This document shows, piece by piece, positions 39,090 to 48,918 of a stretch of 64,000 nt of DNA (position 1 is its first letter; each line of letters starts with the position of its first letter). The notes below the pieces were generated by a model. It ran no database searches. It saw nothing but the letters and a program-made list of their open reading frames with translations, and was not told where the DNA came from. This DNA is from an uncultured Neptuniibacter sp. (GTDB lineage Bacteria > Pseudomonadota > Gammaproteobacteria > Pseudomonadales > Balneatricaceae), in NCBI RefSeq assembly GCF_947498015.1, contig NZ_CANMIR010000008.1:94568-158567 (forward strand). Direction: 5' to 3'. The position numbers and the translations under genes are program-made.

Positions 39090-39390
39090 ATACTTTTACC
39101 CAACAAAACATTCATCTAAAACAGAATAAGATGAAAATTATTCAATTTCTCTAGGAGATACTCACTCATTAACTAACTTAATGAATGCTATGGTTTTTTT
39201 GCACCCACACACTAAGAATATTTATTACCCGCAGCAACAAGATAGTCATATTCAATCGCGTTCATGCAATTTTTCAGATATTTATAGAAGTCTGCTCTGT
39301 GCATTTATTGTTCAGACAGATTTTAAGCGGATACCACGTCTCAAGGAACCGCTGCTCTCAAAAACAAAACATCAAGAGAGGCTCAACTAC
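39090..39390. other. Gene-free region between rlmL and rmf
   Basis: The 301 bp between the divergent rlmL and rmf genes holds an in-frame extension of rmf back to an ATG at 39181, which is poor coding sequence with no Shine-Dalgarno and is taken as a long rmf leader. A weak dyad AGCGG/CCGCT lies at about 39327-39353. I see no clean promoter on either strand. Confidence 0.4.
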
Positions 39391-39597
39391 ATGAAGAGAC
39401 AGAAGCGTGATCGTACTACCACACTGTTCAACCGCGGCTTTCAAGCCGGTATTAGTGGAAAATCCCGGGATATCTGTCCGGTTAATACATCAGATCTTAG
39501 AAGCCATTGGATGAGCGGGTGGCGCCAGGGACGTGAAGCTCATTGGAACGGCATGGACGGGGTCTCTGCTATTCAATCAGACCCTGCTTTACACTGA
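39391..39597 (+). CDS. rmf: Ribosome modulation factor
   Basis: The 68-residue basic protein MKRQKRDRTTTLFNRGFQAGISGKSRDICP...HWMSGWRQGREAHWNG is a clear RMF, which dimerises 70S ribosomes into inactive 100S particles in stationary phase. The ATG at 39391 with AGAGG upstream is chosen because the conserved N-terminus begins there. It is slightly longer than the 55-residue E. coli protein, like other marine and pseudomonad versions. Its proximity to pyrD and rlmL echoes the E. coli neighbourhood. Confidence 0.95.
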   Translation: MKRQKRDRTTTLFNRGFQAGISGKSRDICPVNTSDLRSHWMSGWRQGREAHWNGMDGVSAIQSDPALH

Positions 39598-39612
39598 AAC
39601 CCTATTCGTAAT

Positions 39613-39638
39613 AAGGCTCCCTCTCCGGGAGCCTTTTT
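39613..39638. terminator. Terminator between rmf and pyrD
   Basis: A perfect 9-bp stem AAGGCTCCC/GGGAGCCTT with a 5-nt loop and T tract; it serves rmf and possibly also pyrD from the other side. Confidence 0.85.
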
Positions 39639-39656
39639 AATTCATGTACTGCTATT

Positions 39657-40685
39657 TTAGCTAGCAGGCAGGTTCTGAATAGCCTTAACCGAATCTGCCA
39701 CCAATTCTGGCCCCCGATAGATGAACCCTGAATAGATCTGAACCAGACTTGCACCCGCCTCAATCTTTTCAGCAGCATCAAACCCCTCGGTAATTCCACC
39801 CACACCGATAATTGGCAACGCGCCATCAAGCTCTTCAGCAAGAGTTCGAATGACTTTTGTCGATTTATTTCTCACAGGTGCGCCAGATAAACCTCCAGCC
39901 TCATCTGCATATTCCAGCCCCTCAACACCCTCTCTGGAAAGGGTTGTATTCGTCGCAATCACTCCATCAAGCTCATAAGCTTTTAAGGACGATGCTACAA
40001 GCCTGACCTCTTCATCAGTCATGTCTGGAGCAATTTTCACAGCAATCGGGATATACTTATCATGGAATTTAGCAAGTTTCGCCTGCTCTGCTTTAAGCGC
40101 ATCAAGCAGGCTATTTAACGACTCTCCATACTGAAGGGTACGTAGCCCCGGCGTATTGGGAGAGGAGACATTAACGGTGATATATGATGCTTTTGAATAG
40201 ACTTTTCTCAAGCAATACAGGTAATCATCATTTGCGTTTTCATTGGGAGTATCTTTATTCTTTCCGATATTGATACCCAGAACCCCTTTATAGCGGCTCT
40301 TTTCCAGATTACGTAGCAGGTTATCAACACCATCGTTATTAAAGCCCATACGATTAATAATCGCCTGCTGTTCCGGTAAACGGAAAATTCGAGGTTTCGG
40401 GTTGCCGGACTGTGGACGGGGTGTCACTGTCCCCACCTCAATAAAACCAAACCCCATTGCAGCCATCCCATCAACAGCAATGCCGTTTTTATCCAGTCCA
40501 GCTGCTAATCCCACCCGATTTGGAAAATTAATACCCATCACTCGTACTGGATCAGAGAGGTTTTCAGCCCCCAGCAGCTTATTCATACCCAGAGAAGCCG
40601 CGAGATTCATCGAATGAAGGGCTACATTATGGGAAAGCTCCGGATCAAGCTGAAACATCAACGATCGAGTCAGTGAATACAACAT
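39657..40685 (-). CDS. pyrD: Dihydroorotate dehydrogenase (quinone), class 2
   Basis: The 342-residue membrane-associated flavoenzyme oxidises dihydroorotate to orotate, passing electrons to quinone. It has an amphipathic N-terminus ([26 protein letters not shown]) typical of class 2, the FMN-site [16 protein letters not shown], the catalytic Ser region [15 protein letters not shown] and the late [21 protein letters not shown] 17-bp palindrome lies about 83 bp upstream. Confidence 0.97.
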   Translation of the reverse strand: MLYSLTRSLMFQLDPELSHNVALHSMNLAASLGMNKLLGAENLSDPVRVMGINFPNRVGLAAGLDKNGIAVDGMAAMGFGFIEVGTVTPRPQSGNPKPRIFRLPEQQAIINRMGFNNDGVDNLLRNLEKSRYKGVLGINIGKNKDTPNENANDDYLYCLRKVYSKASYITVNVSSPNTPGLRTLQYGESLNSLLDALKAEQAKLAKFHDKYIPIAVKIAPDMTDEEVRLVASSLKAYELDGVIATNTTLSREGVEGLEYADEAGGLSGAPVRNKSTKVIRTLAEELDGALPIIGVGGITEGFDAAEKIEAGASLVQIYSGFIYRGPELVADSVKAIQNLPAS

Positions 40686-40767
40686 ATCAATACCTGGTGG
40701 AAAAATTTTGCACGATTATAGGCGAGCCAAGGAGGGAATAACAGGGGGAAGCAGTTACCTATCTATC

Positions 40768-40784
40768 ATTCAGAATTTCTGAAT
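40768..40784. promoter_or_regulatory. 17-bp palindrome upstream of pyrD
   Basis: ATTCAGAATTTCTGAAT is a perfect 8-bp dyad around a single central T, located between DUF2835 and pyrD. It has the form of a repressor operator, but no known consensus was recognised. Confidence 0.35.
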
Positions 40785-40791
40785 CTGTCTC

Positions 40792-40836
40792 AAGGTAAAT
40801 ATCAGGCTATTTTTTCAATAGCCTGATATTTACCTT
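40792..40836. repeat. 20-bp perfect inverted repeat at the DUF2835 stop
   Basis: Arms 40792-40811 and 40817-40836 are perfectly complementary around a 5-nt loop. The DUF2835 stop codon and its last nine codons lie inside the hairpin, with the stop in the 3' arm of the mRNA. No T tract follows on the minus strand, so it resembles an RNA-stability or processing element more than a terminator. Confidence 0.7.
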
Positions 40837-41023
40837 TGTTATCGAAAATAATTCGAAATCGACCATGAATCCCATCGCGTAACAGAAACGGCCGCAGGAT
40901 TTTTGCGGGGAAACGAACACTTCTCCCATCTGATGCCCTGGTTAAAACACTTTGAGCAACGCCCTGATACAATTTCAGGTATTTCTCACTACTGATACTC
41001 AGGTCTACTGTTATCGATTTCAT
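40802..41023 (-). CDS. DUF2835 family small protein
   Basis: The 73-residue protein MKSITVDLSISSEKYLKLYQG...RFPAKILRPFLLRDGIHGRFRIIFD fits DUF2835 along its length; the family's function is unknown. It lies 33 bp after the NAD-glutamate dehydrogenase gene on the same strand and is probably co-transcribed with it. Its 3' end is embedded in a 20-bp perfect hairpin. Confidence 0.88.
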   Translation of the reverse strand: MKSITVDLSISSEKYLKLYQGVAQSVLTRASDGRSVRFPAKILRPFLLRDGIHGRFRIIFDNKGKYQAIEKIA

Positions 41024-41056
41024 TCTTCGAACAATTTCAGTGCAATGCCACTAACT

Positions 41057-44000
41057 TTAGCTACTAATTTGACTCGCTTTAGCCAGATCAAATAACTCTC
41101 TGAGTGCGACAGTATACATCGCATACTCCTGTTTTTTAGCACTTTTAAGTTCAGTTAACACATTATTCCAACGCTGAAGGATCCAGTCATTTTCATCGGC
41201 CCATTGTTCGATCAATGATTCAATTTTACTCCCTCTCTCCCATCCACTGATCGCATTTGCAACCAGAGCTCTTTGCTGCCAATCCAGATCGTCTCTGAAC
41301 GCTTCCCTGGCCAGAGCCTGCCAATAGTTATCAACGTTCAACTGATTCAACTTCTGAGATAGATGATCCAGCTCCAATCTCTCTCCAATCGAGAAATAGA
41401 TCTTAGCAACCTTCTCTGTAGTGATAGCTGAGTTTCCAGCGACCTCGATGATTCCAAGGAATGCATACAGACACCGCGCACCTGCAATCGTTTTTGCCAA
41501 CTTCACAGGCACACCCGCAGATTCATATCGCTCACGGGCTTTGTTCCAGCGTCCGAGCGGCTCTCCTCTTAAGAGCGCTTCAGGTTTACCCAGTATATTT
41601 TTTAACTGCGTTGTAAAACTTGTCACTTCCAGTTCACAATCCAGCTCTACTCTTCTGTTACGAACAAACCAGCGAGTTGCCCTTCTCATCAGATGCTGAA
41701 GTTCATGCATCATCTCAATCTGAATAGCGTTTTCGACTTTATGATCAAGCTTTTCTATCTGGCACCATAAACTTTCAACATCAAAAACATCCCTTGCCAG
41801 AATATAAGCACGTGCAATAGCCGCTTCATCCGATCCGGTTGAGATTCTCAGTCGATCTACAAAGTTTATCCCCATCATATTGATCATATGATTGGCAATC
41901 TGGGTCGCTATGATTTCACGATAAAGGCGGTGTTCCCTAATCTGGCTGGGAAACTGCTCATTTAATTTTTCAGGGAAAGCGGTAAATAGCTCATTCGATA
42001 AGTAGTTGTCATCTGTCACTCGTGAATCAATCAACGCCTCTTTTAATTCAGCCTTACTGTATGAGATTAAAACTGACAACTCGGGACGGGTTAAGCCTTT
42101 CTTCAAATTCCTCCGCTCATTTAAGGTGTCATCATCCGGAAGAAACTCCAAGCCACGATCCAGCTTCCCTGCATTCTCCATATTGACTATATATCTCTGG
42201 TATTCAGCCATGCTCTCTAATGAGCGAGACTCTGCCATAGAGATAGCCTGAACCTGACGGTAGTTATTCTCCAGAACCAGATCAGCAACCGCATCGGTCA
42301 TCTCTTCAAGCAGTTTATTCCTCTGTTTGACGGTCATATCACCGTCATCCACCACCTGATTCAGAAGGATTTTGATATTCACTTCATGATCTGAGCAATC
42401 AACACCACCAGCATTATCAATAAAATCGGTGTTCATTTTCCCACCATTCAGGGCATATTCCATACGCGCCTTCTGACTCAGCCCCAGATTTCCGCCCTCA
42501 CCAACCACCTTGCATCTCAGCTCGCTCCCATTCACCCGCAATGGATCATTCGCTTTATCACCGACATCAGCATCAGTTTCAGCAGCCGCCTTCACATAGG
42601 TTCCGATACCACCATTCCAGATCAGATCAACTTCAGCTTTCAACAGTGCTCGGATCAGCTCATTCGGTGGTACTGCAGCCTCATTCAGACCGGTAAGCTT
42701 TTGGACCTGAGGCGTTAGCTTGATAGATTTAGCCGATCGATCAAAAACCCCTCCGCCTTTGGATATCAATTTTGAATCGTAATCCCCCCAGGATGAGCGT
42801 GGTAAAGCAAACAGGCGCTCTCGCTCTTTCCAGCTTTTTGAGGCATCTGGCTCGGGATCGATAAAGATATGCAGGTGGTTAAATGCTGCAACCAACCTGA
42901 TATGTTTGGAGAGCAGCATTCCATTGCCAAACACATCCCCGGACATATCGCCAATACCAACAACAGTGAAATCATCTTTATCGGTGTTCACCCCCATCTC
43001 CCGGAAGTGTCTTTCAACTGAGACCCAGGCCCCTCTGGCTGTAATCCCCATTTTCTTATGATCGTACCCCTGACTCCCTCCAGAAGCGAAGGCATCCCCA
43101 AGCCAGAATCCGTATTCTTCAGCGATACCGTTAGCAATATCAGAAAACGTTGCCGTCCCTTTATCAGCAGCCACAACCAGATAAGTATCGTCATCATCAT
43201 GTCTGACAACAGACTGAGGAGGGACAACCGTTCCCTCAACACGATTGTCCGTAATATCGAGTAGGCCACTGATAAAAATCTTGTAACAGCGGACGCCCTC
43301 TTCCAACCACTGTTCCCGACTCATCTCATCATGCAATAGCTTTGCGACAAAACCGCCTTTAGCCCCGACGGGCACAATGACCGCATTTTTAACCTGCTGC
43401 GCTTTAACTAAGCCGAGTACCTCAGTTCTGAAATCCTCAAGACGATCTGACCAACGCAAGCCACCTCGAGCAACCTTACCGCCTCGTAAATGCACCCCCT
43501 CCACTTCAGGGGAGAAGACAAAAATTTCATAGCGAGGTTTGGGTTGCGGTATGTCGGGGATTTGCGCAGGCGCTAACTTAAATGAAAAATATGATTTTAA
43601 CTGGCCATTAGTACGTTGGAAGAAGTTGGTTCTCAGCGTTGCCAGGATCAGAGTCAGGTATTGGCGTATGACACGATCATCATTCAGGCTGGTAACCTCA
43701 TCTAAACTCTCAACAATTTGAGCCTCTATCTTTGATTGATCCTGCTCTGAATCAGGCTGAAATCGCGCCTGAAACAGTTCGACTAACTTAGCTGCGATAT
43801 TTACATAGGTATTTAATGTCGTGCTAATCGCTTCCTGACTGATCGGGAACCGTATCTGTTTCATGTAAGCAGCATATGCCCTTAACATGGCTACTTCACG
43901 CCAACCAATTTTACCTGCCAAAACCAGGCGGTTAAATTCATCGCTGGCGGCGTCGCCCTGCCATATTCGCAGAAAAGCATCTTCAAAAACCTGCTTCAGT

Positions 44001-45880
44001 GTCTCCATCGAGACGGTACCGCTGCCTGTGTAGTGGAGATTAAAATCATGAATCCAGATCGTATTTTGCTTGCTGCTGATTCGGTATGGATGTTCATCAA
44101 TCACTCTCAAACCGAGATTTTCTAATACCGGAATCACATCAGACAGTGGCAGCGAGTTACCCAGACTGAACAGTTTAAAGTTAAGACTACTCTCCTCTTT
44201 CTCCAGAGCCTGATAGAAACTCAGCTGCAGCGGTTTTTCAGCGTTAAGTTTAAGAATATGTTGCAGATCAACAACAGCGGTTCTGGCAGAAAAATCTGAA
44301 CTATAGCTGGCGGGAAAACCACCCCCGTAGAGATTATAGATACGGATGCCAGCCTCCTCTCCATTTGTTTCAATCAACGCATCCCGCAGATCATCACACC
44401 AACTGCGCGCAGCCTCTCGAACCAATCGCTCCAACTTTTGAGGGTCAAAATTTTCGGCAATATTATCTCCCCTGAGAATGAATTGAGTCCGGGTCAAAAT
44501 CGATTCAGAGAAGTAAGTTGTAAAATCAGCTTGGTCACACCCGAGTTGATCCATCAGACGCGCCTGAACTTTATGTCTGAAATCAGTGCTGTATATATCG
44601 CGTGGAGAATAAACCAGACAGGAATAGAACTGACCGAAATAATCACGGCGGGTAAACAATCGTATCTGCCGACGCTCATGGATCTGTAAGATACCAATGA
44701 CCGTCTTGTACAGATCATCAACACTCACTTGAAACAGATCATCCCGTGGATGTATCTCCAGTATCTGGAGTAGCTCTTTCCAATCATGACCGTAGCGATG
44801 CAGTCCGGATTTTTCCATAATCGCATCCACCTTGCGGCGCACAACAGGGATCTGCTTAGAACTTTGAATATAAACGCTGGATGTATACAGCCCCAGGAAT
44901 CGGCACTCTCCTGCCACCCTACCATTAGAATCAAACTGTTTGATGCTGATGTAATCAGGGTAGATAGGACGATGCACACTTGAGGGGCGATTAGACTTAG
45001 TGAAAGAGAGCGCTTCAGGGATCAATACAAAACCCTCAGCATCACGATCATTCTCGTTAACCAGTGCCGAGCGACAGTGCTCATCGCAGAATTTTAACAG
45101 CCCCAGCTGGCTTCCCATGACCGCTTCGAGCGTTTGTTTACCATTTTTTGTTACCAGCTTATATTCATCATATCCAAGAAACGTAAAATGATCCTTCAAC
45201 CAGAGGATGAAATCATGCACTTCAGAAGCGGTATTTTTGTCTAAACCGCGACTCGGCGCAGTAAACCCCTTGGCCAGAAAATCACAGCGCTCAATCATGG
45301 GCTCAAAATCGTCAACAACCATCGAAACATCTTCCAGAATATTCAGTAATGATTGTTCCAACGACTTGAGTTCACCATGATCGGTATGTCTATCCACCTC
45401 AATACTCACCAATGATTCCCGATGAGCATTTTTCGCTCGGCTATCCTTTTTAAGCAGAGAGATAAGCTGGCCTTTGTCATCACGCTTCATTGAAACGACA
45501 GCATTGTGGATCGCGTGAATAGTCAGGTTTCTACGATTCAGCTCCATTCGCAAAGAATCGACCAGGAAAGGCATATCTTCCTGCAAAACCTCGATAATCG
45601 TATGTGTGGACTGCCAACCATGCTGTTCATAATCCGGATTGAAAACCCTAACTTTGGCCGCTTCCCTTTTACGCTGCTGGATAAACTGCCAACACGCCAA
45701 AGTCGATCCATAAAGGTCTTCCAGTTTCCACTCCATCAGATCCGTGACAGACACAGAAGAATAATAGAACGTGGCAAATTCGGTTAGCGCAGCAGCTCGC
45801 TTCTCAGGCAATCGATTTGTCAGCTCCTGACAAAGGGAAGTTAAAAGATTCTCTTTTTCATCTAATCCGTAGCGTTCCAT
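41057..45880 (-). CDS. gdhB: NAD-specific glutamate dehydrogenase, large (180 kDa class)
   Basis: The 1607-residue enzyme deaminates glutamate to 2-oxoglutarate, mainly in amino-acid catabolism. It has a long N-terminal regulatory region, a central catalytic core with RGGLRWSDRLEDFRTEVLGLVKAQQVKNAVIVPVGAKGGFV (substrate-binding lysines) and VGIGDMSGDVFGNGMLLS (NAD-binding), and a long C-terminal region. Length fits the class. Its product feeds the 2-oxoglutarate dehydrogenase encoded 13 kb away, and amtB lies in the same region. It starts at ATG 45880 behind GAGGG. Confidence 0.96.
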   Translation of the reverse strand: MERYGLDEKENLLTSLCQELTNRLPEKRAAALTEFATFYYSSVSVTDLMEWKLEDLYGSTLACWQFIQQRKREAAKVRVFNPDYEQHGWQSTHTIIEVLQEDMPFLVDSLRMELNRRNLTIHAIHNAVVSMKRDDKGQLISLLKKDSRAKNAHRESLVSIEVDRHTDHGELKSLEQSLLNILEDVSMVVDDFEPMIERCDFLAKGFTAPSRGLDKNTASEVHDFILWLKDHFTFLGYDEYKLVTKNGKQTLEAVMGSQLGLLKFCDEHCRSALVNENDRDAEGFVLIPEALSFTKSNRPSSVHRPIYPDYISIKQFDSNGRVAGECRFLGLYTSSVYIQSSKQIPVVRRKVDAIMEKSGLHRYGHDWKELLQILEIHPRDDLFQVSVDDLYKTVIGILQIHERRQIRLFTRRDYFGQFYSCLVYSPRDIYSTDFRHKVQARLMDQLGCDQADFTTYFSESILTRTQFILRGDNIAENFDPQKLERLVREAARSWCDDLRDALIETNGEEAGIRIYNLYGGGFPASYSSDFSARTAVVDLQHILKLNAEKPLQLSFYQALEKEESSLNFKLFSLGNSLPLSDVIPVLENLGLRVIDEHPYRISSKQNTIWIHDFNLHYTGSGTVSMETLKQVFEDAFLRIWQGDAASDEFNRLVLAGKIGWREVAMLRAYAAYMKQIRFPISQEAISTTLNTYVNIAAKLVELFQARFQPDSEQDQSKIEAQIVESLDEVTSLNDDRVIRQYLTLILATLRTNFFQRTNGQLKSYFSFKLAPAQIPDIPQPKPRYEIFVFSPEVEGVHLRGGKVARGGLRWSDRLEDFRTEVLGLVKAQQVKNAVIVPVGAKGGFVAKLLHDEMSREQWLEEGVRCYKIFISGLLDITDNRVEGTVVPPQSVVRHDDDDTYLVVAADKGTATFSDIANGIAEEYGFWLGDAFASGGSQGYDHKKMGITARGAWVSVERHFREMGVNTDKDDFTVVGIGDMSGDVFGNGMLLSKHIRLVAAFNHLHIFIDPEPDASKSWKERERLFALPRSSWGDYDSKLISKGGGVFDRSAKSIKLTPQVQKLTGLNEAAVPPNELIRALLKAEVDLIWNGGIGTYVKAAAETDADVGDKANDPLRVNGSELRCKVVGEGGNLGLSQKARMEYALNGGKMNTDFIDNAGGVDCSDHEVNIKILLNQVVDDGDMTVKQRNKLLEEMTDAVADLVLENNYRQVQAISMAESRSLESMAEYQRYIVNMENAGKLDRGLEFLPDDDTLNERRNLKKGLTRPELSVLISYSKAELKEALIDSRVTDDNYLSNELFTAFPEKLNEQFPSQIREHRLYREIIATQIANHMINMMGINFVDRLRISTGSDEAAIARAYILARDVFDVESLWCQIEKLDHKVENAIQIEMMHELQHLMRRATRWFVRNRRVELDCELEVTSFTTQLKNILGKPEALLRGEPLGRWNKARERYESAGVPVKLAKTIAGARCLYAFLGIIEVAGNSAITTEKVAKIYFSIGERLELDHLSQKLNQLNVDNYWQALAREAFRDDLDWQQRALVANAISGWERGSKIESLIEQWADENDWILQRWNNVLTELKSAKKQEYAMYTVALRELFDLAKASQISS

Positions 45881-46137
45881 CTCTAACCCTCAATTTTTCC
45901 CAAGCAATCAACAGTATAGATAAATAACCTGGGAACTGTTGTCCATTTATACTGCGCTTTATACCTATTGCTATTATTCGCTATAATTACTCCTTTTTAG
46001 CATGGCCGCTATCGTCAACTACCCTCTTTAAGTAATAAAGCTTTAAAGATTTCCCTACACCCCTGTATCCACATTGATCTGAATAACAACATTACTCATA
46101 ATGAAATAATTATTCATAATCCGCTCCGCCGGTTCTT
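45881..46137. other. Gene-free region between gdhB and batD
   Basis: The gap separates two divergent genes. On the minus strand TATACT (45913-45918) is a -10 candidate for gdhB without a good -35. On the plus strand TATAAT (45982-45987) is a -10 candidate for batD, also with a poor -35. An AT-rich imperfect dyad (ATAATGAA near 46099, TTCATAAT near 46114) lies just before batD. Confidence 0.35.
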
Positions 46138-47859
46138 ATGGTGGTCTACCGTGTCACAGGCAACGTTGTAAGAGAGATTAGTTTGCAAAGCCTTTTAAGG
46201 ATCCTGCTCCCCATATTATTTTTATTGCCATACTCGCTGCATGCAGATGTGGTAGCTCAACTTGATAAAAGCACCCTCTACCTGGGAGAGAAGCTCTCTC
46301 TAACACTGGAATCAGACCAATCCCCTCAAGTTCGTCCAGACCTGAGAGCACTGCAAACAGATTTTACCGTTCTGGGGACCCGGCAGGTTACAGTCTCCAG
46401 TCATACGGCTGGCAAAGTGTCCGCAAAAACACGCTGGATTCTCTTGCTAAGTCCCCTGCAGGAGGGAGAGCAGGTGATCCCCCCGATCTCTATCGGTGAG
46501 CAAACAAGCCTTCCACTCTCCTTATCGGTACTTCCAGCAAATCAGAACCCATCCATTGCTGAAACCGGACGCGCAATCTACCTCGAAGTGAGTCTTGATC
46601 AGGAAGAGGTGTACCTTCAGAGTCAGGCAATATTGCGTGCCAAAATTTTCCATCTGGCACCACTGCCATTGAATGCTAACCTGTCCTCTCCAGAATCAAC
46701 CGCAGCCTTAATCAAACCACTGGAGGAACAGCGACAATATACAGAATTGGTGCGCGGACAAAATTACACTGTTACAGAATCGAGTTATGCCGTTTTTCCA
46801 AATGAGACCGGAGAGATAGAGATCTCACCGATATTTTTCTCTACCATTTTACCCAACGAAAAACTTATTGAGTTCAACAGTGAGGCACTGTTTCTCTCAG
46901 TACTTCCTAACGCATTCCAAAGCAGCAACAATTTGTGGCTACCTGCAAAAACGGTCTATATCGAAGATAACCTTGCTGATAAACAGGAGGTTACTGCAGG
47001 ATCAGAGATACGCAGAATCATAAGTTTAGAGGTGGAGGGGTTGCCTGCCGCTGCCCTGCCATCCCTTTCTCCGCTAACATATGAATCTTCTAATACACAG
47101 CTGTTAAATGTCGTTCTTGAAGAACGAAAAACCCATCAAGGTATTATCAGCCAACGCATTGAAGAACTTATTATTACGCCACACTCATCCGGGGAACTCA
47201 GACTACCACCGATCGATATTCCATGGTGGAACACGCTCACAGATAAAGGCCAGACAGCGACGCTTTCTCACCGCAACCTTGTCGTAAACACCCAAGCAGA
47301 CAATACTGTTTTGGCGGCCCAACCCGTGTCAGAAAAGGTCCACCTTCAAACAGGGGCAACCAGCTCAGCCTCTCCACCTATTCTCATCTGGATCTTAATG
47401 CTAATTAGCCTGATAACCTCTCTTGGATGGCTGTACACCTTTAATCGCTTACTCAAGCTCAAAGGCAATAATCAGCAACAAGAGGCCAAGCTTAAAGAGG
47501 AGCAAGCGTTAAGGCAGAAGGTGGCATCTGAAATAACTGAAAAAAACACCTTTCAGGCGCTAACAATGGCCTGCATACAAAATGACCCTGAAATTGCACA
47601 GCTCAGACTCATTGAGTGGGCCCAATCATTTTGGAAAAATCCTGAACTCCATACGGTTGAGCAGTTATGTGAATACGCAGGAAACCAGACATTAAATTTC
47701 CTGGTACTGGATCTTGAACAGCACCTTTATAGCTCTTCGCCTGAAAGATGGCAGGGAGATCTGTTACTCCGTAATATTGAAAAGATCAGGGATCGACAAA
47801 ATAGGTTGGCGCTGGATATCGAACCTGGTGAAAATAAACTGAAATACGCAGCTATATAA
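46138..47859 (+). CDS. batD: BatD-family protein (orphan)
   Basis: The 573-residue protein has an N-terminal signal or anchor segment (LLRILLPILFLLPYSLHA), a beta-rich region starting DVVAQLDKSTLYLGEKLSLTLES as in BatD, and a C-terminal membrane helix (ILIWILMLISLITSLGWLYTF, about 415-435) before a cytoplasmic tail. BatD normally works with MoxR and BatABC/E in Bacteroides-type aerotolerance or stress loci; none of these are beside it here. The true start may be a TTG 45 nt downstream; no Shine-Dalgarno decides it. Confidence 0.75.
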   Translation: MVVYRVTGNVVREISLQSLLRILLPILFLLPYSLHADVVAQLDKSTLYLGEKLSLTLESDQSPQVRPDLRALQTDFTVLGTRQVTVSSHTAGKVSAKTRWILLLSPLQEGEQVIPPISIGEQTSLPLSLSVLPANQNPSIAETGRAIYLEVSLDQEEVYLQSQAILRAKIFHLAPLPLNANLSSPESTAALIKPLEEQRQYTELVRGQNYTVTESSYAVFPNETGEIEISPIFFSTILPNEKLIEFNSEALFLSVLPNAFQSSNNLWLPAKTVYIEDNLADKQEVTAGSEIRRIISLEVEGLPAAALPSLSPLTYESSNTQLLNVVLEERKTHQGIISQRIEELIITPHSSGELRLPPIDIPWWNTLTDKGQTATLSHRNLVVNTQADNTVLAAQPVSEKVHLQTGATSSASPPILIWILMLISLITSLGWLYTFNRLLKLKGNNQQQEAKLKEEQALRQKVASEITEKNTFQALTMACIQNDPEIAQLRLIEWAQSFWKNPELHTVEQLCEYAGNQTLNFLVLDLEQHLYSSSPERWQGDLLLRNIEKIRDRQNRLALDIEPGENKLKYAAI

Positions 47860-47899
47860 CTTTTATTAAATCATTGTTAATCAGAGATCGGAGCGAATA

Positions 47900-48742
47900 A
47901 TGGAATACTCCCGACATTCAGCACTCATGCGTATTGTAGGATTCGGCGGTGTAGATTCACGGGAAAATGCTAAAGCCAAACTGTGGGGGCGTAGATTTGA
48001 AGGCCCGATGGTACTGGCTGCTATCTGGATCTTGATCGACTGGTACCTCCAGTCAAAAGGTTTGACCAACCGCTACACCTCATTCGCATCGGACTGGTTG
48101 ATCTGGTTAATATTTCTTAGCGAGCTGATCATAATGTCATTGCTGGTCGATGACAAAATGCGCTACCTGAAACATAACTGGATGAGTCCACTGATTGTAC
48201 TGGCAGGCCTTCCTGTCCTTTGGGGGGTCAATACCTTTTACGCTGGTACACTTCGAACACTTCGCCTGGCCCTGACTATAGGCATCTTTCTTCGAGTATC
48301 AAAAGACACAAGGGATCTGCTCTCTAAGCATAATCTTGGGGTCACCCTGTTTGTCTGCTTTGTCATTCTCATAATCTCTGGCTTGCTCATTTCGGGTATA
48401 GACCCCGCCTTTGAAACACCACTCGATGGCCTCTGGTGGGCCTGGGTGACAGTGACCACGGTAGGGTATGGTGATCTGGTACCTGCAACTACCGAAGGCA
48501 GGATTTTCGGCTCACTCCTGATTTTGATGGGGCTCGGTATGTTTTCAATGTTAACAGCCAGCTTCTCTGTTTTTTTCATTGAACAGGATGAGCGCGAACT
48601 AACTCTGAAAGAGGAGCAAAATATTAAACGAATAGCCCAATTAGAGGCTAAACTCGAGCGAATTGAATCACAATTGGATGAAGCGCTGAGCGTCCTTACA
48701 AACCTTGACCAAAAAAGCTCAGAACAGGATCGCTCTAAATAA
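47900..48742 (+). CDS. Voltage-gated-type potassium channel
   Basis: The 280-residue ion-transport protein has about five or six helices. The pore reads WWAWVTVTTVGYGDLVPAT, with the K+ selectivity filter TVGYGD, followed by an inner helix (GSLLILMGLGMFSMLTASFSVFFI) and a C-terminal coiled coil (KRIAQLEAKLERIESQLDEAL) likely to tetramerise. The segment AGTLRTLRLALTIGIFLRVSK has regularly spaced arginines like an S4 voltage sensor. AGAGATCGGAG precedes its start. It lies 40 bp after batD on the same strand. Confidence 0.92.
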   Translation: MEYSRHSALMRIVGFGGVDSRENAKAKLWGRRFEGPMVLAAIWILIDWYLQSKGLTNRYTSFASDWLIWLIFLSELIIMSLLVDDKMRYLKHNWMSPLIVLAGLPVLWGVNTFYAGTLRTLRLALTIGIFLRVSKDTRDLLSKHNLGVTLFVCFVILIISGLLISGIDPAFETPLDGLWWAWVTVTTVGYGDLVPATTEGRIFGSLLILMGLGMFSMLTASFSVFFIEQDERELTLKEEQNIKRIAQLEAKLERIESQLDEALSVLTNLDQKSSEQDRSK

Positions 48743-48918
48743 AGCAGGATTCACTGTCTTAAGTCATACCCAGACTGAACAGCTGCTTATTTTTTGAGCA
48801 AATTCGAAGCAAAAATACTATAATTCACAAGGTAGGTGCACCTCAGAATAGATTCATTTACTTAGGTGCGATTTTTATAATCAACACTCGATATACAGCT
48901 TTGTGCTTGTAACCCGTT

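Noticed and set aside
39181..39390. Upstream in-frame extension of rmf
   Set aside because: The conserved RMF N-terminus begins at 39391 behind AGAGG; the extension has no such signal and no homology.
46099..46121. AT-rich dyad before batD as a Fur box
   Set aside because: Only about 11 of 19 positions match the Fur consensus, which is expected in AT-rich DNA.
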